DNA from: Microvirga zambiensis WSM3693
GTDB taxonomy: Bacteria; Pseudomonadota; Alphaproteobacteria; Rhizobiales; Beijerinckiaceae
Assembly: GCF_016735695.1 (NCBI RefSeq)
Contig: NZ_JAERQD010000004.1
Span: 124,001-188,000 of the forward strand
DNA: 64,000 nucleotides
Direction: 5' to 3'
Below the pieces are notes generated by a model. It made no database searches. It was not told the DNA's origin and saw only the letters and a list, made by a program, of their open reading frames with translations. The position numbers were made by a program, and so were the translations under genes. How positions within the stretch are numbered: position 1 is the stretch's first letter; each line of letters starts with the position of its first letter. Positions 37,457 through 45,170 of the stretch are shown here, piece by piece.

Positions 37457-38953
37457 ATGGCACACTATGTCGGCGCCATCGACCAGGGCACGACCAGCTC
37501 TCGCTTCATCGTGTTCGACAAGACGGGAAGCATCGTCTCGTCCGGCCAGAAGGAACACGAGCAGATCTATCCCCAGCCCGGGTATGTCGAGCACGACCCG
37601 CTGGAGATCTGGCGCAATACCCAGGAAGTGATCCGGGAAGCCCTCGCAAAGAAAGGGCTGTCGCCCCGCGACCTTGCCGCCATCGGCATTACCAACCAGC
37701 GCGAGACGACGCTGATCTGGGACAAGCGCACCGGCAAGCCCCTGCACAATGCCCTCGTCTGGCAGGACACCCGGGTCGACGCGGCGGTCGAGGAATTCGC
37801 CCAGGATGGCGGCTCCGACCGCCTGCGGGCGAAGACCGGCCTACCGCTGGCGAGCTATTTTTCCGGACTGAAACTGCGCTGGCTGCTCGACAATGTGCCC
37901 GGCGCCCGCGAGAAGGCGGCCTCCGGCGACGTGCTGTTCGGCAATATCGATACCTGGCTGGTCTGGAACCTGACCGGCGGCGTCGATGGCGGCTGCCACA
38001 TCACCGATGTGACCAATGCCAGCCGCACGCAGCTCATGAATCTGCAGACCCTCGCATGGGACGAGGAGATCCTGCGGCTCTTCGATATTCCGCGCGCCTG
38101 CCTGCCGGAGATCAGGTCATCGAGCGAGGTCTATGGCGAGGCGACGGACGAGTTGGCCGGCGTTCCGATCGCCGGCATTCTCGGCGACCAGCAGGCGGCT
38201 CTGGTGGGTCAGGCCTGCTTCCAGCAGGGCGAAGCCAAGAACACCTACGGCACCGGCTGCTTCATGCTCATGAACACCGGCGAGACCCCCTATTCTTCGA
38301 AATGCGGCCTTCTTACCACGGTCAGCTACCGCTTCGGACAGGAGAAGGCGGTCTATGCCCTGGAAGGCTCCATCGCCATCGCCGGCGCGCTGGTGCAATG
38401 GTTGCGCGACAATCTCGGCCTGATCGAGAAGAGCAGCGACATCGAGGTTCTCGCCCGTGGCGTCGAGGACAATGGCGGCGTGACCATCGTGCCCGCTTTT
38501 TCGGGCCTCTATGCGCCGCATTGGAATTCCCATGCCCGCGGCCTCGTCGGCGGTCTGACCCGCTATGCCAACAAGGGCCATATCGCCCGCGCGGCGCTGG
38601 AGGCCACCGCCTTCCAGACCCGTGAGGTGCTGGATGCCATGACCAAGGATACCGGCATCGCCGTCAAGGAACTGCGCACGGATGGCGGCATGGTGGTCAA
38701 TGAACTTCTGATGCAGTTCCAGGCCGATATCCTCGACGTGCCGGTGGTGCGTCCGAAGGTGATCGAAACGACCGCATTGGGGGCCGCCTACGCCGCCGGT
38801 TTGGCGACCGGGTTCTGGAGCGGGCCAGACGAGCTCATTCGCAATTGGGCCGTCGACAAGCGCTGGAAACCTGCGATGGAAGCCTCCCGCCGCGACCGCC
38901 TGAATGCGGAATGGAACAAGGCCGTCAGCCGATCCCTCGACTGGGCCGACTGA
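37457..38953 (+). CDS. glpK: Glycerol kinase
   Basis: The 498-residue FGGY kinase phosphorylates glycerol with ATP to give glycerol 3-phosphate for GlpD. It shows [21 protein letters not shown] (phosphate loop), [26 protein letters not shown], the catalytic Asp region [25 protein letters not shown] and [10 protein letters not shown], plus [20 protein letters not shown]. Length and motifs are normal. It is 14 nt downstream of glpD. The PTS IIAGlc/FBP regulatory site of enteric GlpK cannot be judged from sequence. Confidence 0.97.
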   Translation: MAHYVGAIDQGTTSSRFIVFDKTGSIVSSGQKEHEQIYPQPGYVEHDPLEIWRNTQEVIREALAKKGLSPRDLAAIGITNQRETTLIWDKRTGKPLHNALVWQDTRVDAAVEEFAQDGGSDRLRAKTGLPLASYFSGLKLRWLLDNVPGAREKAASGDVLFGNIDTWLVWNLTGGVDGGCHITDVTNASRTQLMNLQTLAWDEEILRLFDIPRACLPEIRSSSEVYGEATDELAGVPIAGILGDQQAALVGQACFQQGEAKNTYGTGCFMLMNTGETPYSSKCGLLTTVSYRFGQEKAVYALEGSIAIAGALVQWLRDNLGLIEKSSDIEVLARGVEDNGGVTIVPAFSGLYAPHWNSHARGLVGGLTRYANKGHIARAALEATAFQTREVLDAMTKDTGIAVKELRTDGGMVVNELLMQFQADILDVPVVRPKVIETTALGAAYAAGLATGFWSGPDELIRNWAVDKRWKPAMEASRRDRLNAEWNKAVSRSLDWAD

Positions 38954-39005
38954 TACCGGCGATGTGACGGCGGCAGCGATGATGCGGGCCGCCGTCTTGG
39001 CCGCC

Positions 39006-39431
39006 TCATGCAGCAGACAGAGCGGTGCGGATTTTCTCGGCGAATTCCATCAGCAGTTCAGGCTTTTCCATCTGACCCGTATGGGGCTTCAGCGGCACGC
39101 CGTCGAAGCGGGGAAGCACGTGAAAGTGGATGTGGAACACCACCTGGCCACCGGCGCTTTCGTTGAACTGCTGGATCGTCAGCCCATCGGCGGAGAGCGC
39201 GCTCTTGGCGGCCTTGCCCACCACCTGCACGGCTTTCATCAGTTCTGCCAGAACCTCGGGGTCGACATCGAGGAGATTGCGGGCCTTTGACTTCGGGATG
39301 ACCAGCACATGGCCATCGCCGCGCGGCATGACATCCATGAAGGCCAGGACGCGATCGGTCTCATAGACCTTATGACACGGCAGCTCGCCGCGGAGGATCT
39401 TCGCGAACACATTGTTGTCGTCGTAGGTCAT
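39006..39431 (-). CDS. HIT family hydrolase
   Basis: The 141-residue protein is a histidine-triad nucleotide hydrolase: NVFAKILRGELPCHKVYETD near the start, AFMDVMPRGDGHVLVIPK, and the triad HIHFHVLPR whose middle His is the nucleophile. It probably removes AMP or similar groups from small nucleotides in the cytoplasm. MTYDDNNVF at 39431 is the start; the longer frame to 39503 adds no conserved residues. Convergent with glpK. Confidence 0.92.
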   Translation of the reverse strand: MTYDDNNVFAKILRGELPCHKVYETDRVLAFMDVMPRGDGHVLVIPKSKARNLLDVDPEVLAELMKAVQVVGKAAKSALSADGLTIQQFNESAGGQVVFHIHFHVLPRFDGVPLKPHTGQMEKPELLMEFAEKIRTALSAA

Positions 39432-39762
39432 CCCGTCCCCTGCTCCCGTATCTGCGGTCGTCTCGCAAGCCTTGTATACCGATCCGCGCCGACAATCACC
39501 CATCCGGATGCGATGCTTTCATTACGGCAGAACCATCGCCGACAGCTTTGAGAGATCGATGGCTCACCGTATGCGTCGCGTTGTTCGCAAATAAATCCGG
39601 CCGCTCGACATTGTCGCATCAAGTATCTCGATGCCTGAATTTTATTCCCACGAACACAGTATTGCCACGTTTATTCCCAATCGAGCCTGGCTTTAAGCGT
39701 AACAATTCACTTGGGCTGAATATTTTCGGAAAAATTTTTGCAAAGGTTCCCTGCTCCCAACC

Positions 39763-39787
39763 GGAACCATCGAATCCCCTTGCGGTT
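39763..39787 (+). promoter_or_regulatory. EcfG-type promoter of the KGG protein gene
   Basis: GGAAC at 39763, 16-nt spacer, GGTT at 39784-39787: one base off the CGTT consensus of the EcfG/sigma-T family. The expected start is about 29 nt before the ATG, and the leader carries AAGGAGG. Inferred from pattern and position. Confidence 0.7.
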
Positions 39788-39822
39788 GATGAAACACGAA
39801 CACCATTGATAAGGAGGCACAA

Positions 39823-40017
39823 ATGACGCCAGGTGGTTCGACCTCGAAGCGTGGCTTCGCGTCGATGGATTCCGACCGGCAGCGCGAAATTGCGAGCAAG
39901 GGCGGGAAAAGCGTTCCTGCCGAGAAGCGGTCCTTCTCACAGGATCGTGAACTTGCCTCGGAAGCCGGCCGCAAGGGCGGCCAGGCCTCGGGCAGCACCC
40001 GCGGCAATCAGGAATAA
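39823..40017 (+). CDS. KGG-domain stress protein
   Basis: The 64-residue, very hydrophilic protein has two KGG repeats, MDSDRQREIASKGGKSVP and RELASEAGRKGGQASG. These define the KGG/YciG/Con-10 family, which is induced in the general stress response or at stationary phase in many bacteria; the molecular role is unknown, though intrinsic disorder is likely. A strong ribosome site AAGGAGG lies 7 nt before the ATG. An EcfG-type promoter precedes it and a 12-bp terminator follows, so it is monocistronic and likely stress-induced. Confidence 0.92.
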   Translation: MTPGGSTSKRGFASMDSDRQREIASKGGKSVPAEKRSFSQDRELASEAGRKGGQASGSTRGNQE

Positions 40018-40029
40018 TTGCTGCTGAGC

Positions 40030-40061
40030 AAAGTTAAGGGGTCGAACGGCCCCTTAACTTT
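40030..40061 (+). terminator. Terminator of the KGG gene
   Basis: Perfect 12-bp stem AAAGTTAAGGGG/CCCCTTAACTTT with an 8-nt loop, 12 nt after the stop. There is no long T run beyond the TTT of the stem, but the mirror symmetry can also serve the convergent DMT gene. Confidence 0.75.
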
Positions 40062-40085
40062 GTGGATCACCATCTCCCGAAACCG

Positions 40086-40991
40086 TCAGGCCTGAATTTG
40101 GACCTTCCGCGGTTCCGTCAGGGAGAGCGCCGTTGCGGCCAGCATGACCGCCATCCCAACGGCCTCAGGAATGCCGAAAGGCTCTCCGGCATAGACCACG
40201 CCGACACCGACCGCGATGATCGGGCTTACGAACGAATAAAGACCAGCCCGAAACGCGCCCCAATCCCGCACCAGCGACAGGTAGATCGAGAACGCGATGA
40301 GCGAACCTCCCAGAACGAGGACGCTCAGACCGAGGACCACTCTGCCATCGGTCAGAGCCCTTAAATGGGCCGGATCATATCCCTCGATGGCAAGCGAGAT
40401 CGGAACGAGGGCAATCCCTCCGATCAGGCTCTGCCAGAATGCCAGCACCAGCGGCGACATGGTCAGCGTGAGAGGCCGGCTGATCACCGACCCCCAGGCA
40501 TAGGAGGCCGTCGCAACCACGACGGCAGCGAGCCCCAGGGCCGCCATGGTACTGTTCTGCGAAACGCCGGTGCGCCCGGAAAACAAAAGCACCAATCCGA
40601 GGATGCCGAGCCCTATCGCACCGGTCCGGCGCATGGTGATCCGCTCCTGTCCGTGGAGCGCTCCTGCCAACACCAAAAAGATCGGCAGGAGGGCCAAATT
40701 CACGATGGCGGACAATCCGGTCGGAGCCCTCGCCACCCCCCAGAACAGAAAGCTGTAGCAACCGGTGGTGATCAGCAAGGATGCGCCAATAATCCGGCTC
40801 AACGGATCGGCGCGAAAGCGCAGTCCTTGCGCCCGCCCCAACAGATAGAAACAGATGGCGGCAAGCAGAAAGCGCACAGAGGCGAGAAAAATCGGCGGGG
40901 TGGCTTCTGACGCCACCTTCATCGGCAGCCATGTCAGGCCCCAGATCAGCGCCATCAGGGCAAACGCCGCGATGCGGCTCACTCCAAGCAC
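40086..40991 (-). CDS. DMT (EamA) family transporter
   Basis: The 301-residue protein has ten hydrophobic segments in two EamA repeats: FALMALIWGLTWLPMKVA at the N terminus and SPLVLAFWQSLIGGIALVP opening the second, with GEPFGIPEAVGMAVMLAAT near the end. This fits a drug/metabolite exporter; the substrate is unknown. It starts at GTG 40991 or GTG 40982, and neither has a clear ribosome site. No EcfG-type promoter was seen before it, so it may be a bystander in the stress island. Confidence 0.87.
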   Translation of the reverse strand: MLGVSRIAAFALMALIWGLTWLPMKVASEATPPIFLASVRFLLAAICFYLLGRAQGLRFRADPLSRIIGASLLITTGCYSFLFWGVARAPTGLSAIVNLALLPIFLVLAGALHGQERITMRRTGAIGLGILGLVLLFSGRTGVSQNSTMAALGLAAVVVATASYAWGSVISRPLTLTMSPLVLAFWQSLIGGIALVPISLAIEGYDPAHLRALTDGRVVLGLSVLVLGGSLIAFSIYLSLVRDWGAFRAGLYSFVSPIIAVGVGVVYAGEPFGIPEAVGMAVMLAATALSLTEPRKVQIQA

Positions 40992-41103
40992 CTGCAGACA
41001 GGCATGCGATCCTCGAGGGAGCTGATTTCAGACGAATGTCATGGTGGCAGCAGGAACAGGGGTTGACCAGCCGCCGGCGCGACATTTGCACAGATGGGAA
41101 ATG

Positions 41104-41652
41104 TCAAATCCTGAAATTGAACTCCGCCTTGGTCAAAGCGGGCTCAATCAGAACCTCCTCGGGCATTCCGCGATTCATGATCGCTCTGAAATCCGACAGG
41201 ATCGGTTGCTGGAAAACGATGGTGCCGAGGTCGATCTGACGAACGAGGTCTCCTGCAAGCGGCCCCATCGCATCGAGCGACACCACGTCCAGTTCGGCCG
41301 CGGCCTCCAGGGCGACGTCCGACACGGGATTGCGGGAAGATCCGATCAGCGCCAGCAGGCAATACTCGTCCAAGCTGCTGTGCCTGGATCCGAGTGGGCG
41401 ATGGGAAAAAGCCCGGTCTCGCTGACGGGTCAGGGAGAAGGCGAGAAGAAGCATATCCGAGACGATCGCTCTTGCCGTCTCCGGTGTCGTGTATTGCGAC
41501 AGCGCCTGTTCGGGCGCGTCAAGAAGGGCGAGGTCGTAATGGTCGTCGAGGCTGTTGAGGGACCTGAAGACGTCGATGACCGGAACCATGCTCGGATGCA
41601 GCAATACGGCTACACGCTCACTTAGGAGCGGCTTGGGGAACGCTTCACGCAT
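41104..41652 (-). CDS. Hypothetical protein in the stress island
   Basis: The 182-residue protein is not recognised. It is soluble, of mixed alpha/beta type, with LSERVAVLLHPSMVPVIDVFRSLNSLDDHYDLALLDAPEQAL, a Ser/Arg-rich stretch (RAFSHRPLGSRHSSLDEY) and a C-terminal AELDVVSLDAMGPLAGDLV segment. ATG 41652 is used; a weak GAGG site lies about 10 nt upstream, and a longer frame to 41715 would overlap the next gene. It follows the 41681-41917 gene by 28 nt and may be transcribed from the EcfG-type promoter ahead of it. Confidence 0.6.
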   Translation of the reverse strand: MREAFPKPLLSERVAVLLHPSMVPVIDVFRSLNSLDDHYDLALLDAPEQALSQYTTPETARAIVSDMLLLAFSLTRQRDRAFSHRPLGSRHSSLDEYCLLALIGSSRNPVSDVALEAAAELDVVSLDAMGPLAGDLVRQIDLGTIVFQQPILSDFRAIMNRGMPEEVLIEPALTKAEFNFRI

Positions 41653-41680
41653 GAACGGGCAGCCTCGGAATTTTTCTGAC

Positions 41681-41917
41681 TTAAACGGGCAGCCCAGGCC
41701 CTGTCGGGACGACATGGGGCAAGGCCGGAACGAGGAGATGGCGCCGCACCATCAGCGGGCATGTGACTTCGTCGTCATGGCAGACGGGAATGATACCGCT
41801 CAGCATAGAGGCGACGGACGGCCGATCCCTTGCGGGCGAGCTCGATGCGAGCCGGGAGAACTCGTCCGGCAGTTCTTCATGACACAGTAAGGCATCCAGT
41901 TCGTTTGTGGCTGTCAT
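41681..41917 (-). CDS. Small hypothetical protein with EcfG-type promoter
   Basis: The 78-residue frame begins at an ATG preceded by GGAGGGAACC, one of the best ribosome sites in the window. It sits 24 nt below the expected start of a GGAAC-N16-CGTT promoter. The product (MTATNELDALLCHEELPDEF, then Ser/Pro-rich and a hydrophobic end) matches nothing I know. The promoter and site argue for a real gene; the composition of the C-terminal half is less convincing, and a frameshift joining it to the next gene cannot be excluded. Confidence 0.6.
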   Translation of the reverse strand: MTATNELDALLCHEELPDEFSRLASSSPARDRPSVASMLSGIIPVCHDDEVTCPLMVRRHLLVPALPHVVPTGPGLPV

Positions 41918-41947
41918 GGTTCCCTCCGCATGGCTCTTGCAACAGCA

Positions 41948-41972
41948 ACGTATGCGTCACCCCGTGGTTCCT
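41948..41972 (-). promoter_or_regulatory. EcfG-type promoter of the 41917 gene
   Basis: Read on the minus strand: GGAAC (41972-41968), 16 nt, CGTT (41951-41948). It exactly fits the general stress sigma factor consensus and lies 30 nt before the start codon. Confidence 0.8.
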
Positions 41973-42033
41973 TCTGCGGCAAGAAGTCCGGAAGCGCCTG
42001 ACCCGAATCCGCCCGGGATGGACGACGAAAAAA

Positions 42034-42058
42034 GGCGCCTGGGGAAACCCCAGGCGCC
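42034..42058 (-). terminator. Terminator of the PRC-barrel gene
   Basis: An 11-bp perfect stem GGCGCCTGGGG/CCCCAGGCGCC with an AAA loop; on the minus strand it is followed by TTTTTTCG. It lies 26 nt after the PRC-barrel stop codon. Confidence 0.9.
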
Positions 42059-42083
42059 ACATCGATAGGAACCGATGCTCCCG

Positions 42084-42785
42084 TTATTGCGGGGTGGCGG
42101 GTCGCGTCGTTCCGGTCGTGCCGGTGGTCGTGTTGTTGGCGTCCCCGTCCTCATCGAACGCCGGAGCCGCCTGAAGCTCGGCCTTCGTCATGCGGAGCAT
42201 GACGCGCTCGGGCTTGTTGTGGTCGTTAGCAGCCGTATTCGTCGTCGCCATACCTGTCGACGGTGCCGTGCCGGTCGCGGTCGTGTTGCCGGTCGCGGTC
42301 GTGTTGCCGGTCGCCGTCGAGCCCGTCGTCGCAACGTTGCGGTTGGCGCTGTCGGCAGCCTGAGCCTGTTGGGCGCTCAGGAACTCGAGCGATCCGAACG
42401 GAACGGCCACATCCTTCTCACCGATCCCGAGGAAACCGCCGACGCCGACCACGGCCGCCTTGGCCTGGCCGTCACGGCCCAGAATCACGTCGTTGATGTC
42501 GCCGATCGATTCGTTGTTGGCGCTGACCACCTTCGTGCCGATCAGATCGGACGCCATGATCTGGTTCGTATCAAGCTTGGTCATGAACTGACCGGAGGCC
42601 GCGCTGCTCTGACTCATCGTGGACGTGCCGGGCGTCATCGCAGGCGCCCCTGTCGTGGTTGAGGTCGCCCCGGAAGCAGCGGGGCGATCCGTCGGGCTCG
42701 ACGGGGTGGCGGCGGTCTGAGCGAAGGCGGGCGCAGCAGCAAAAGCCGTCACGACGAGGCAGGCTGCCATATGCTTCTTCAGCAT
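42084..42785 (-). CDS. Exported PRC-barrel domain protein
   Basis: The 233-residue protein has a signal peptide (MLKKHMAACLVVTAFAAAPAFAQ), a Ser/Thr/Ala-rich linker, and a PRC-barrel core with ASDLIGTKVVSANNESIGDINDVILGRDGQAKAAV then VGVGGFLGIGEKDVAVPFGSLEF. After it comes a short tandem repeat of TATGNT (three units) and a Thr-rich tail. The family is common in stress regulons of Rhizobiales, usually periplasmic and of unknown function. An EcfG-type promoter lies 61 nt before the ATG and a strong terminator follows. Confidence 0.87.
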   Translation of the reverse strand: MLKKHMAACLVVTAFAAAPAFAQTAATPSSPTDRPAASGATSTTTGAPAMTPGTSTMSQSSAASGQFMTKLDTNQIMASDLIGTKVVSANNESIGDINDVILGRDGQAKAAVVGVGGFLGIGEKDVAVPFGSLEFLSAQQAQAADSANRNVATTGSTATGNTTATGNTTATGTAPSTGMATTNTAANDHNKPERVMLRMTKAELQAAPAFDEDGDANNTTTGTTGTTRPATPQ

Positions 42786-42845
42786 TGCTTATTCTCCCGA
42801 AAAATACACTAAATCGCGTTACGCGCGAACATGCGCTGTGTTGCT

Positions 42846-42870
42846 AACGCGGGCGACCAATAACCGTTCC
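42846..42870 (-). promoter_or_regulatory. EcfG-type promoter of the PRC-barrel gene
   Basis: Minus strand GGAAC (42870-42866), 16 nt, CGTT (42849-42846), matching the consensus fully. The predicted leader is about 55 nt. Confidence 0.8.
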
Positions 42871-43140
42871 GATTATCAGCACGATCAAGCCATATTTTTC
42901 GTCAGTATATTTTATATATAAAACTGAATACTTATTAATATTCATAGACAGCAAAGGTATGATTGCCGACCATCATCTGACGAGCGGCAATCATCCATGC
43001 CGAGAGTAGCAACATTTATTGAGGACGATTGGTTCCGCGACCGAAGAAAATCGCCGGACGGTGCCATGTCCGCTCCATGATGGCGAGCGGGACAGGCACC
43101 ACCTTCGTGATATCGCGGGATTGTCCGGGAAGGTCGCCTT

Positions 43141-43656
43141 TTACGACAGCGACTGGTCGAGGGAGGCGAGGCAGAGGCTCGGCATCCTGTTGGCGCTGGC
43201 TTTGACGAGCGGACTCACATCGCCCATGCAGCCCACCGGATTGCGCGTCTTCTGCTTCTGCGGTTGCGGCGTCTCGTTACCCTCGCGGCGGTTGACCGGA
43301 TGCTGAGAGGATGGCCCCCGCATCTCCTCCTTGAGCGTCAGGACCGGCAGATCGGTATTTCGTGCGTAGCTGGTGACGCCCGCGCGAGGATCCGACTTGT
43401 AGAGAACCTGGCCATCGCGGTCGCGTAGGATGACGGTCGCATCGGTTACCCCGACCACTTCGACGATCGAGACGGACGTGGGACTTCCGACCGATACAGG
43501 CCCGGCGACCCGGTCCCCTTTCGTCGGGGCGGCCATGGCGAGTCGTGACCCTTCGGATTGGGCCAGGGGCGACACGCTAAAGACATCAGGGGCGAAACTT
43601 CCGGCAACGAAGAACACCCCGGCAAGACCCACCAAAGCCACAGGGGTACGGAACAT
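43141..43656 (-). CDS. Exported hypothetical protein with EcfG-type promoter
   Basis: The 171-residue protein begins with a hydrophobic segment (TPVALVGLAGVFFVAGSFAP) that is a signal peptide or membrane anchor. The rest is polar: VSVGSPTSVSIVEVVGVTDATVILRDRDGQVLYKSDP, a beta-rich stretch, then a basic Gln/Pro-rich part with RREGNETPQPQKQK and two Cys in the last 35 residues. The domain is not recognised. A good site GAGAGAGGG sits directly before the ATG. An EcfG-type promoter lies 41 nt upstream. Confidence 0.78.
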   Translation of the reverse strand: MFRTPVALVGLAGVFFVAGSFAPDVFSVSPLAQSEGSRLAMAAPTKGDRVAGPVSVGSPTSVSIVEVVGVTDATVILRDRDGQVLYKSDPRAGVTSYARNTDLPVLTLKEEMRGPSSQHPVNRREGNETPQPQKQKTRNPVGCMGDVSPLVKASANRMPSLCLASLDQSLS

Positions 43657-43696
43657 CCCTCTCTCCCGCTATCTCACCTCAGCAATACGGAAAAAT

Positions 43697-43721
43697 AACG
43701 CGACCCTATGTTTGATGTTCC
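43697..43721 (-). promoter_or_regulatory. EcfG-type promoter of the 43656 gene
   Basis: Minus strand GGAAC (43721-43717), 16 nt, CGTT (43700-43697), a full consensus match. The leader is about 35 nt. Confidence 0.8.
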
Positions 43722-43766
43722 TATACCTTCCGTAGGAGTGGCGAATAAAAAGGGGGATTGAAACTT

Positions 43767-43792
43767 GGAACATTTGTTTTCGATGAGGCGTT
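43767..43792 (+). promoter_or_regulatory. EcfG-type promoter of the candidate small RNA
   Basis: Plus strand GGAAC (43767-43771), 17 nt, CGTT (43789-43792). No coding frame follows; a perfect terminator ends 87 nt after the promoter. It is divergent from the promoter at 43697-43721, with 46 nt between them. Confidence 0.78.
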
Positions 43793-43798
43793 CTTAAA

Positions 43799-43879
43799 GC
43801 ACCGGCCTCCTGGTCCTCCCCGCATTCCCCTTGTGCATTGGCCGGCACCTTAGACGGGCTTATGAGCCCGTCTTTTTTT
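43799..43879 (+). ncRNA. Candidate stress-induced small RNA (GsrN-like)
   Basis: Predicted transcript of about 80 nt. After an EcfG-type promoter come a 6-bp stem CCGGCC (43802-43807)/GGCCGG (43840-43845) enclosing a C-rich loop with TCCTCCCCGC and ATTCCCC, a short linker, then a 9-bp perfect terminator stem AGACGGGCT/AGCCCGTCT (43852-43873) with a 7-T run. No start codon with a ribosome site exists in it. Caulobacter GsrN, a sigma-T-driven sRNA, is known to have a C-rich target-binding loop and a terminator hairpin, and this locus lies just beyond phyR. Identity with GsrN is an inference from architecture and place, not from alignment. Confidence 0.65.
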
Positions 43880-43906
43880 GTGCCCAATACATCGCGAAAA
43901 AGAAAA

Positions 43907-43926
43907 GCCCGGCCTTGAGGCCGGGC
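43907..43926 (-). terminator. Terminator of phyR
   Basis: An 8-bp perfect stem GCCCGGCC/GGCCGGGC with a 4-nt loop; on the minus strand TTTTCTTTTT follows. It lies 30 nt after the phyR stop. Confidence 0.92.
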
Positions 43927-43956
43927 GATTACTTGAAGCTATCGTTCGCTGAAGGC

Positions 43957-44763
43957 TCAGGCCGTCGCGGCGCGGGCCTCGCGGCGCCGGGCGCTCTGCT
44001 GGAAGAACAGCGCCTGGCTGATGACAGCCGATACATTCGCCGGCTGGAAGGGCTTCGCGATCAGGAAGGCCGGCTCCGGACGCTCGCCGGTCAGGAAGCG
44101 CTCGGGATAGGCCGTGATGAAGATCACCGGCACCTCGAAGGCTTTCAGCAGATCGTTGACCGCATCGAGACCCGAGCTGCCGTCCGCCAGCTGGATATCG
44201 GCGAGGATCAGCCCGGGCTGCTTCGCGGATGCGAGCTTGACGGCTTCCGTCCTCGTGCGGGCGACGCCGGTGACGTTGTGGCCGAGGCCTTCGACAAGCG
44301 CCTCGAGATCCATCGCGATCAGAGGCTCGTCCTCGATGATGAGGATGTCGGTGGCCATGTCGGCCGCAAGCTCGCGGCCGGCCTCGTCGACGAGGTCGCG
44401 GACCGTCCGCGTGTCGACGTCGAGGATCTGGCCGACTTCCTCTTCCCCGAAGCCTTCGAGGCAGGACAGGAGGAACGCCTGGCGGGGCAGCGGCGTGATC
44501 TGACCTAGGCGGACTTCCGCCGGGAGATCGCGCTGGATCTGCTCGCTGCGGCCATTGACCGACAGGGAGTTCCAGATTCGTGTGAAGACCTTGAAGAGCT
44601 CGACCTTTACGTTACCGGAAGGGCTGATGGTCTCCGGCTCGCTCACAAGCGTCTCGAGGGTGGCGGCCACATAGGCGTCACCAGCCATCTGACTGCCTGT
44701 CAGGGCTCGGGCGTAACGGCGAAGATATGGTAAATGCTGGACGACAAGCTGGGCTGTCGACAT
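43957..44763 (-). CDS. phyR: Anti-anti-sigma response regulator PhyR
   Basis: The 268-residue protein joins an N-terminal sigma-factor-like domain (residues about 1-130: QHLPYLRRYARALTGSQMAGDAYVAATLE) to a receiver domain (about 138-262: DILIIEDEPLIAMDLEALVEGLGH, phosphoacceptor Asp189 in LILADIQLADG, VIFITAYPE and the Lys in AKPF). On phosphorylation the sigma-like part binds NepR and frees EcfG. ATG 44763 is chosen: it has AAGGGGAAG upstream and lies about 50 nt past a matching EcfG promoter. It is divergent from nepR-ecfG. No cognate HWE/HisKA2 sensor kinase is seen in the window. Confidence 0.97.
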   Translation of the reverse strand: MSTAQLVVQHLPYLRRYARALTGSQMAGDAYVAATLETLVSEPETISPSGNVKVELFKVFTRIWNSLSVNGRSEQIQRDLPAEVRLGQITPLPRQAFLLSCLEGFGEEEVGQILDVDTRTVRDLVDEAGRELAADMATDILIIEDEPLIAMDLEALVEGLGHNVTGVARTRTEAVKLASAKQPGLILADIQLADGSSGLDAVNDLLKAFEVPVIFITAYPERFLTGERPEPAFLIAKPFQPANVSAVISQALFFQQSARRREARAATA

Positions 44764-44813
44764 TCGCTTCCCCTTAAACTGTGCTTTTGGCTCGTTGTAC
44801 CGACGGTCCATTC

Positions 44814-44838
44814 AACGCGGCAAAGCTGCAAAAGTTCC
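44814..44838 (-). promoter_or_regulatory. EcfG-type promoter of phyR
   Basis: Minus strand GGAAC (44838-44834), 16 nt, CGTT (44817-44814). It is a perfect consensus. Its -35 element lies 6 nt from the -35 element of the opposing nepR promoter, so the two face outward back to back. Confidence 0.88.
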
Positions 44839-44844
44839 ATGGAT

Positions 44845-44869
44845 GGAACCGAGCGCTGCAGCCAGCGTT
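44845..44869 (+). promoter_or_regulatory. EcfG-type promoter of nepR-ecfG
   Basis: Plus strand GGAAC (44845-44849), 16 nt, CGTT (44866-44869), a perfect consensus and an autoregulatory site by position. The start is expected near 44877, leaving a leader of about 70 nt to nepR. Confidence 0.88.
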
Positions 44870-44945
44870 ATTGCTCGAAAACCAATATATGGATACTGCC
44901 AAGGTTGGCCATTCTTTTCCAGGACAGGATGGCAAGGGGACACAG

Positions 44946-45170
44946 ATGACGGTCGACAAGGGGAACAAGCTGGCTCGTGTCGTTCTCGAGAACTCGCGCG
45001 GGAGCACGCCTGCTACCGATCCGAAACTCGACACAGGCAGCCAGAAGCGCATCGGCGACCAGCTTCGCGCGATGTACGACGAACTCATGCAGCAGCCTGT
45101 GCCGGATCGTTTCAGGGATCTCCTCGACCAGCTCGACAAGAAGAACGGAGCAAAGGAAGGGTCTCAATGA
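44946..45170 (+). CDS. nepR: Anti-sigma factor NepR
   Basis: The 74-residue protein binds and inactivates EcfG in unstressed cells and is titrated by PhyR. The conserved core, KRIGDQLRAMYDELMQQPVPDRF then RDLLDQLDKK, gives the two alpha helices joined by a Val-Pro bend known for NepR. ATG 44946 is taken as the start: it follows AGGGGACACAG and lies after the predicted promoter, whereas upstream in-frame ATGs at 44889 and earlier fall close to or before the promoter. The stop overlaps the ecfG start (ATGA), coupling anti-sigma to sigma factor. Confidence 0.95.
   Translation: MTVDKGNKLARVVLENSRGSTPATDPKLDTGSQKRIGDQLRAMYDELMQQPVPDRFRDLLDQLDKKNGAKEGSQ

Noticed and set aside
35856-37463. Minus-strand open frame of 535 codons opposite glpD
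   Set aside because: glpD has full family motifs on the plus strand; the other frame is His/Gly/Val-rich with no domain.
41053-41077. GGAAC near 41053 as an EcfG promoter
   Set aside because: No CGTT at 16 or 17 nt, and no gene follows on that strand.
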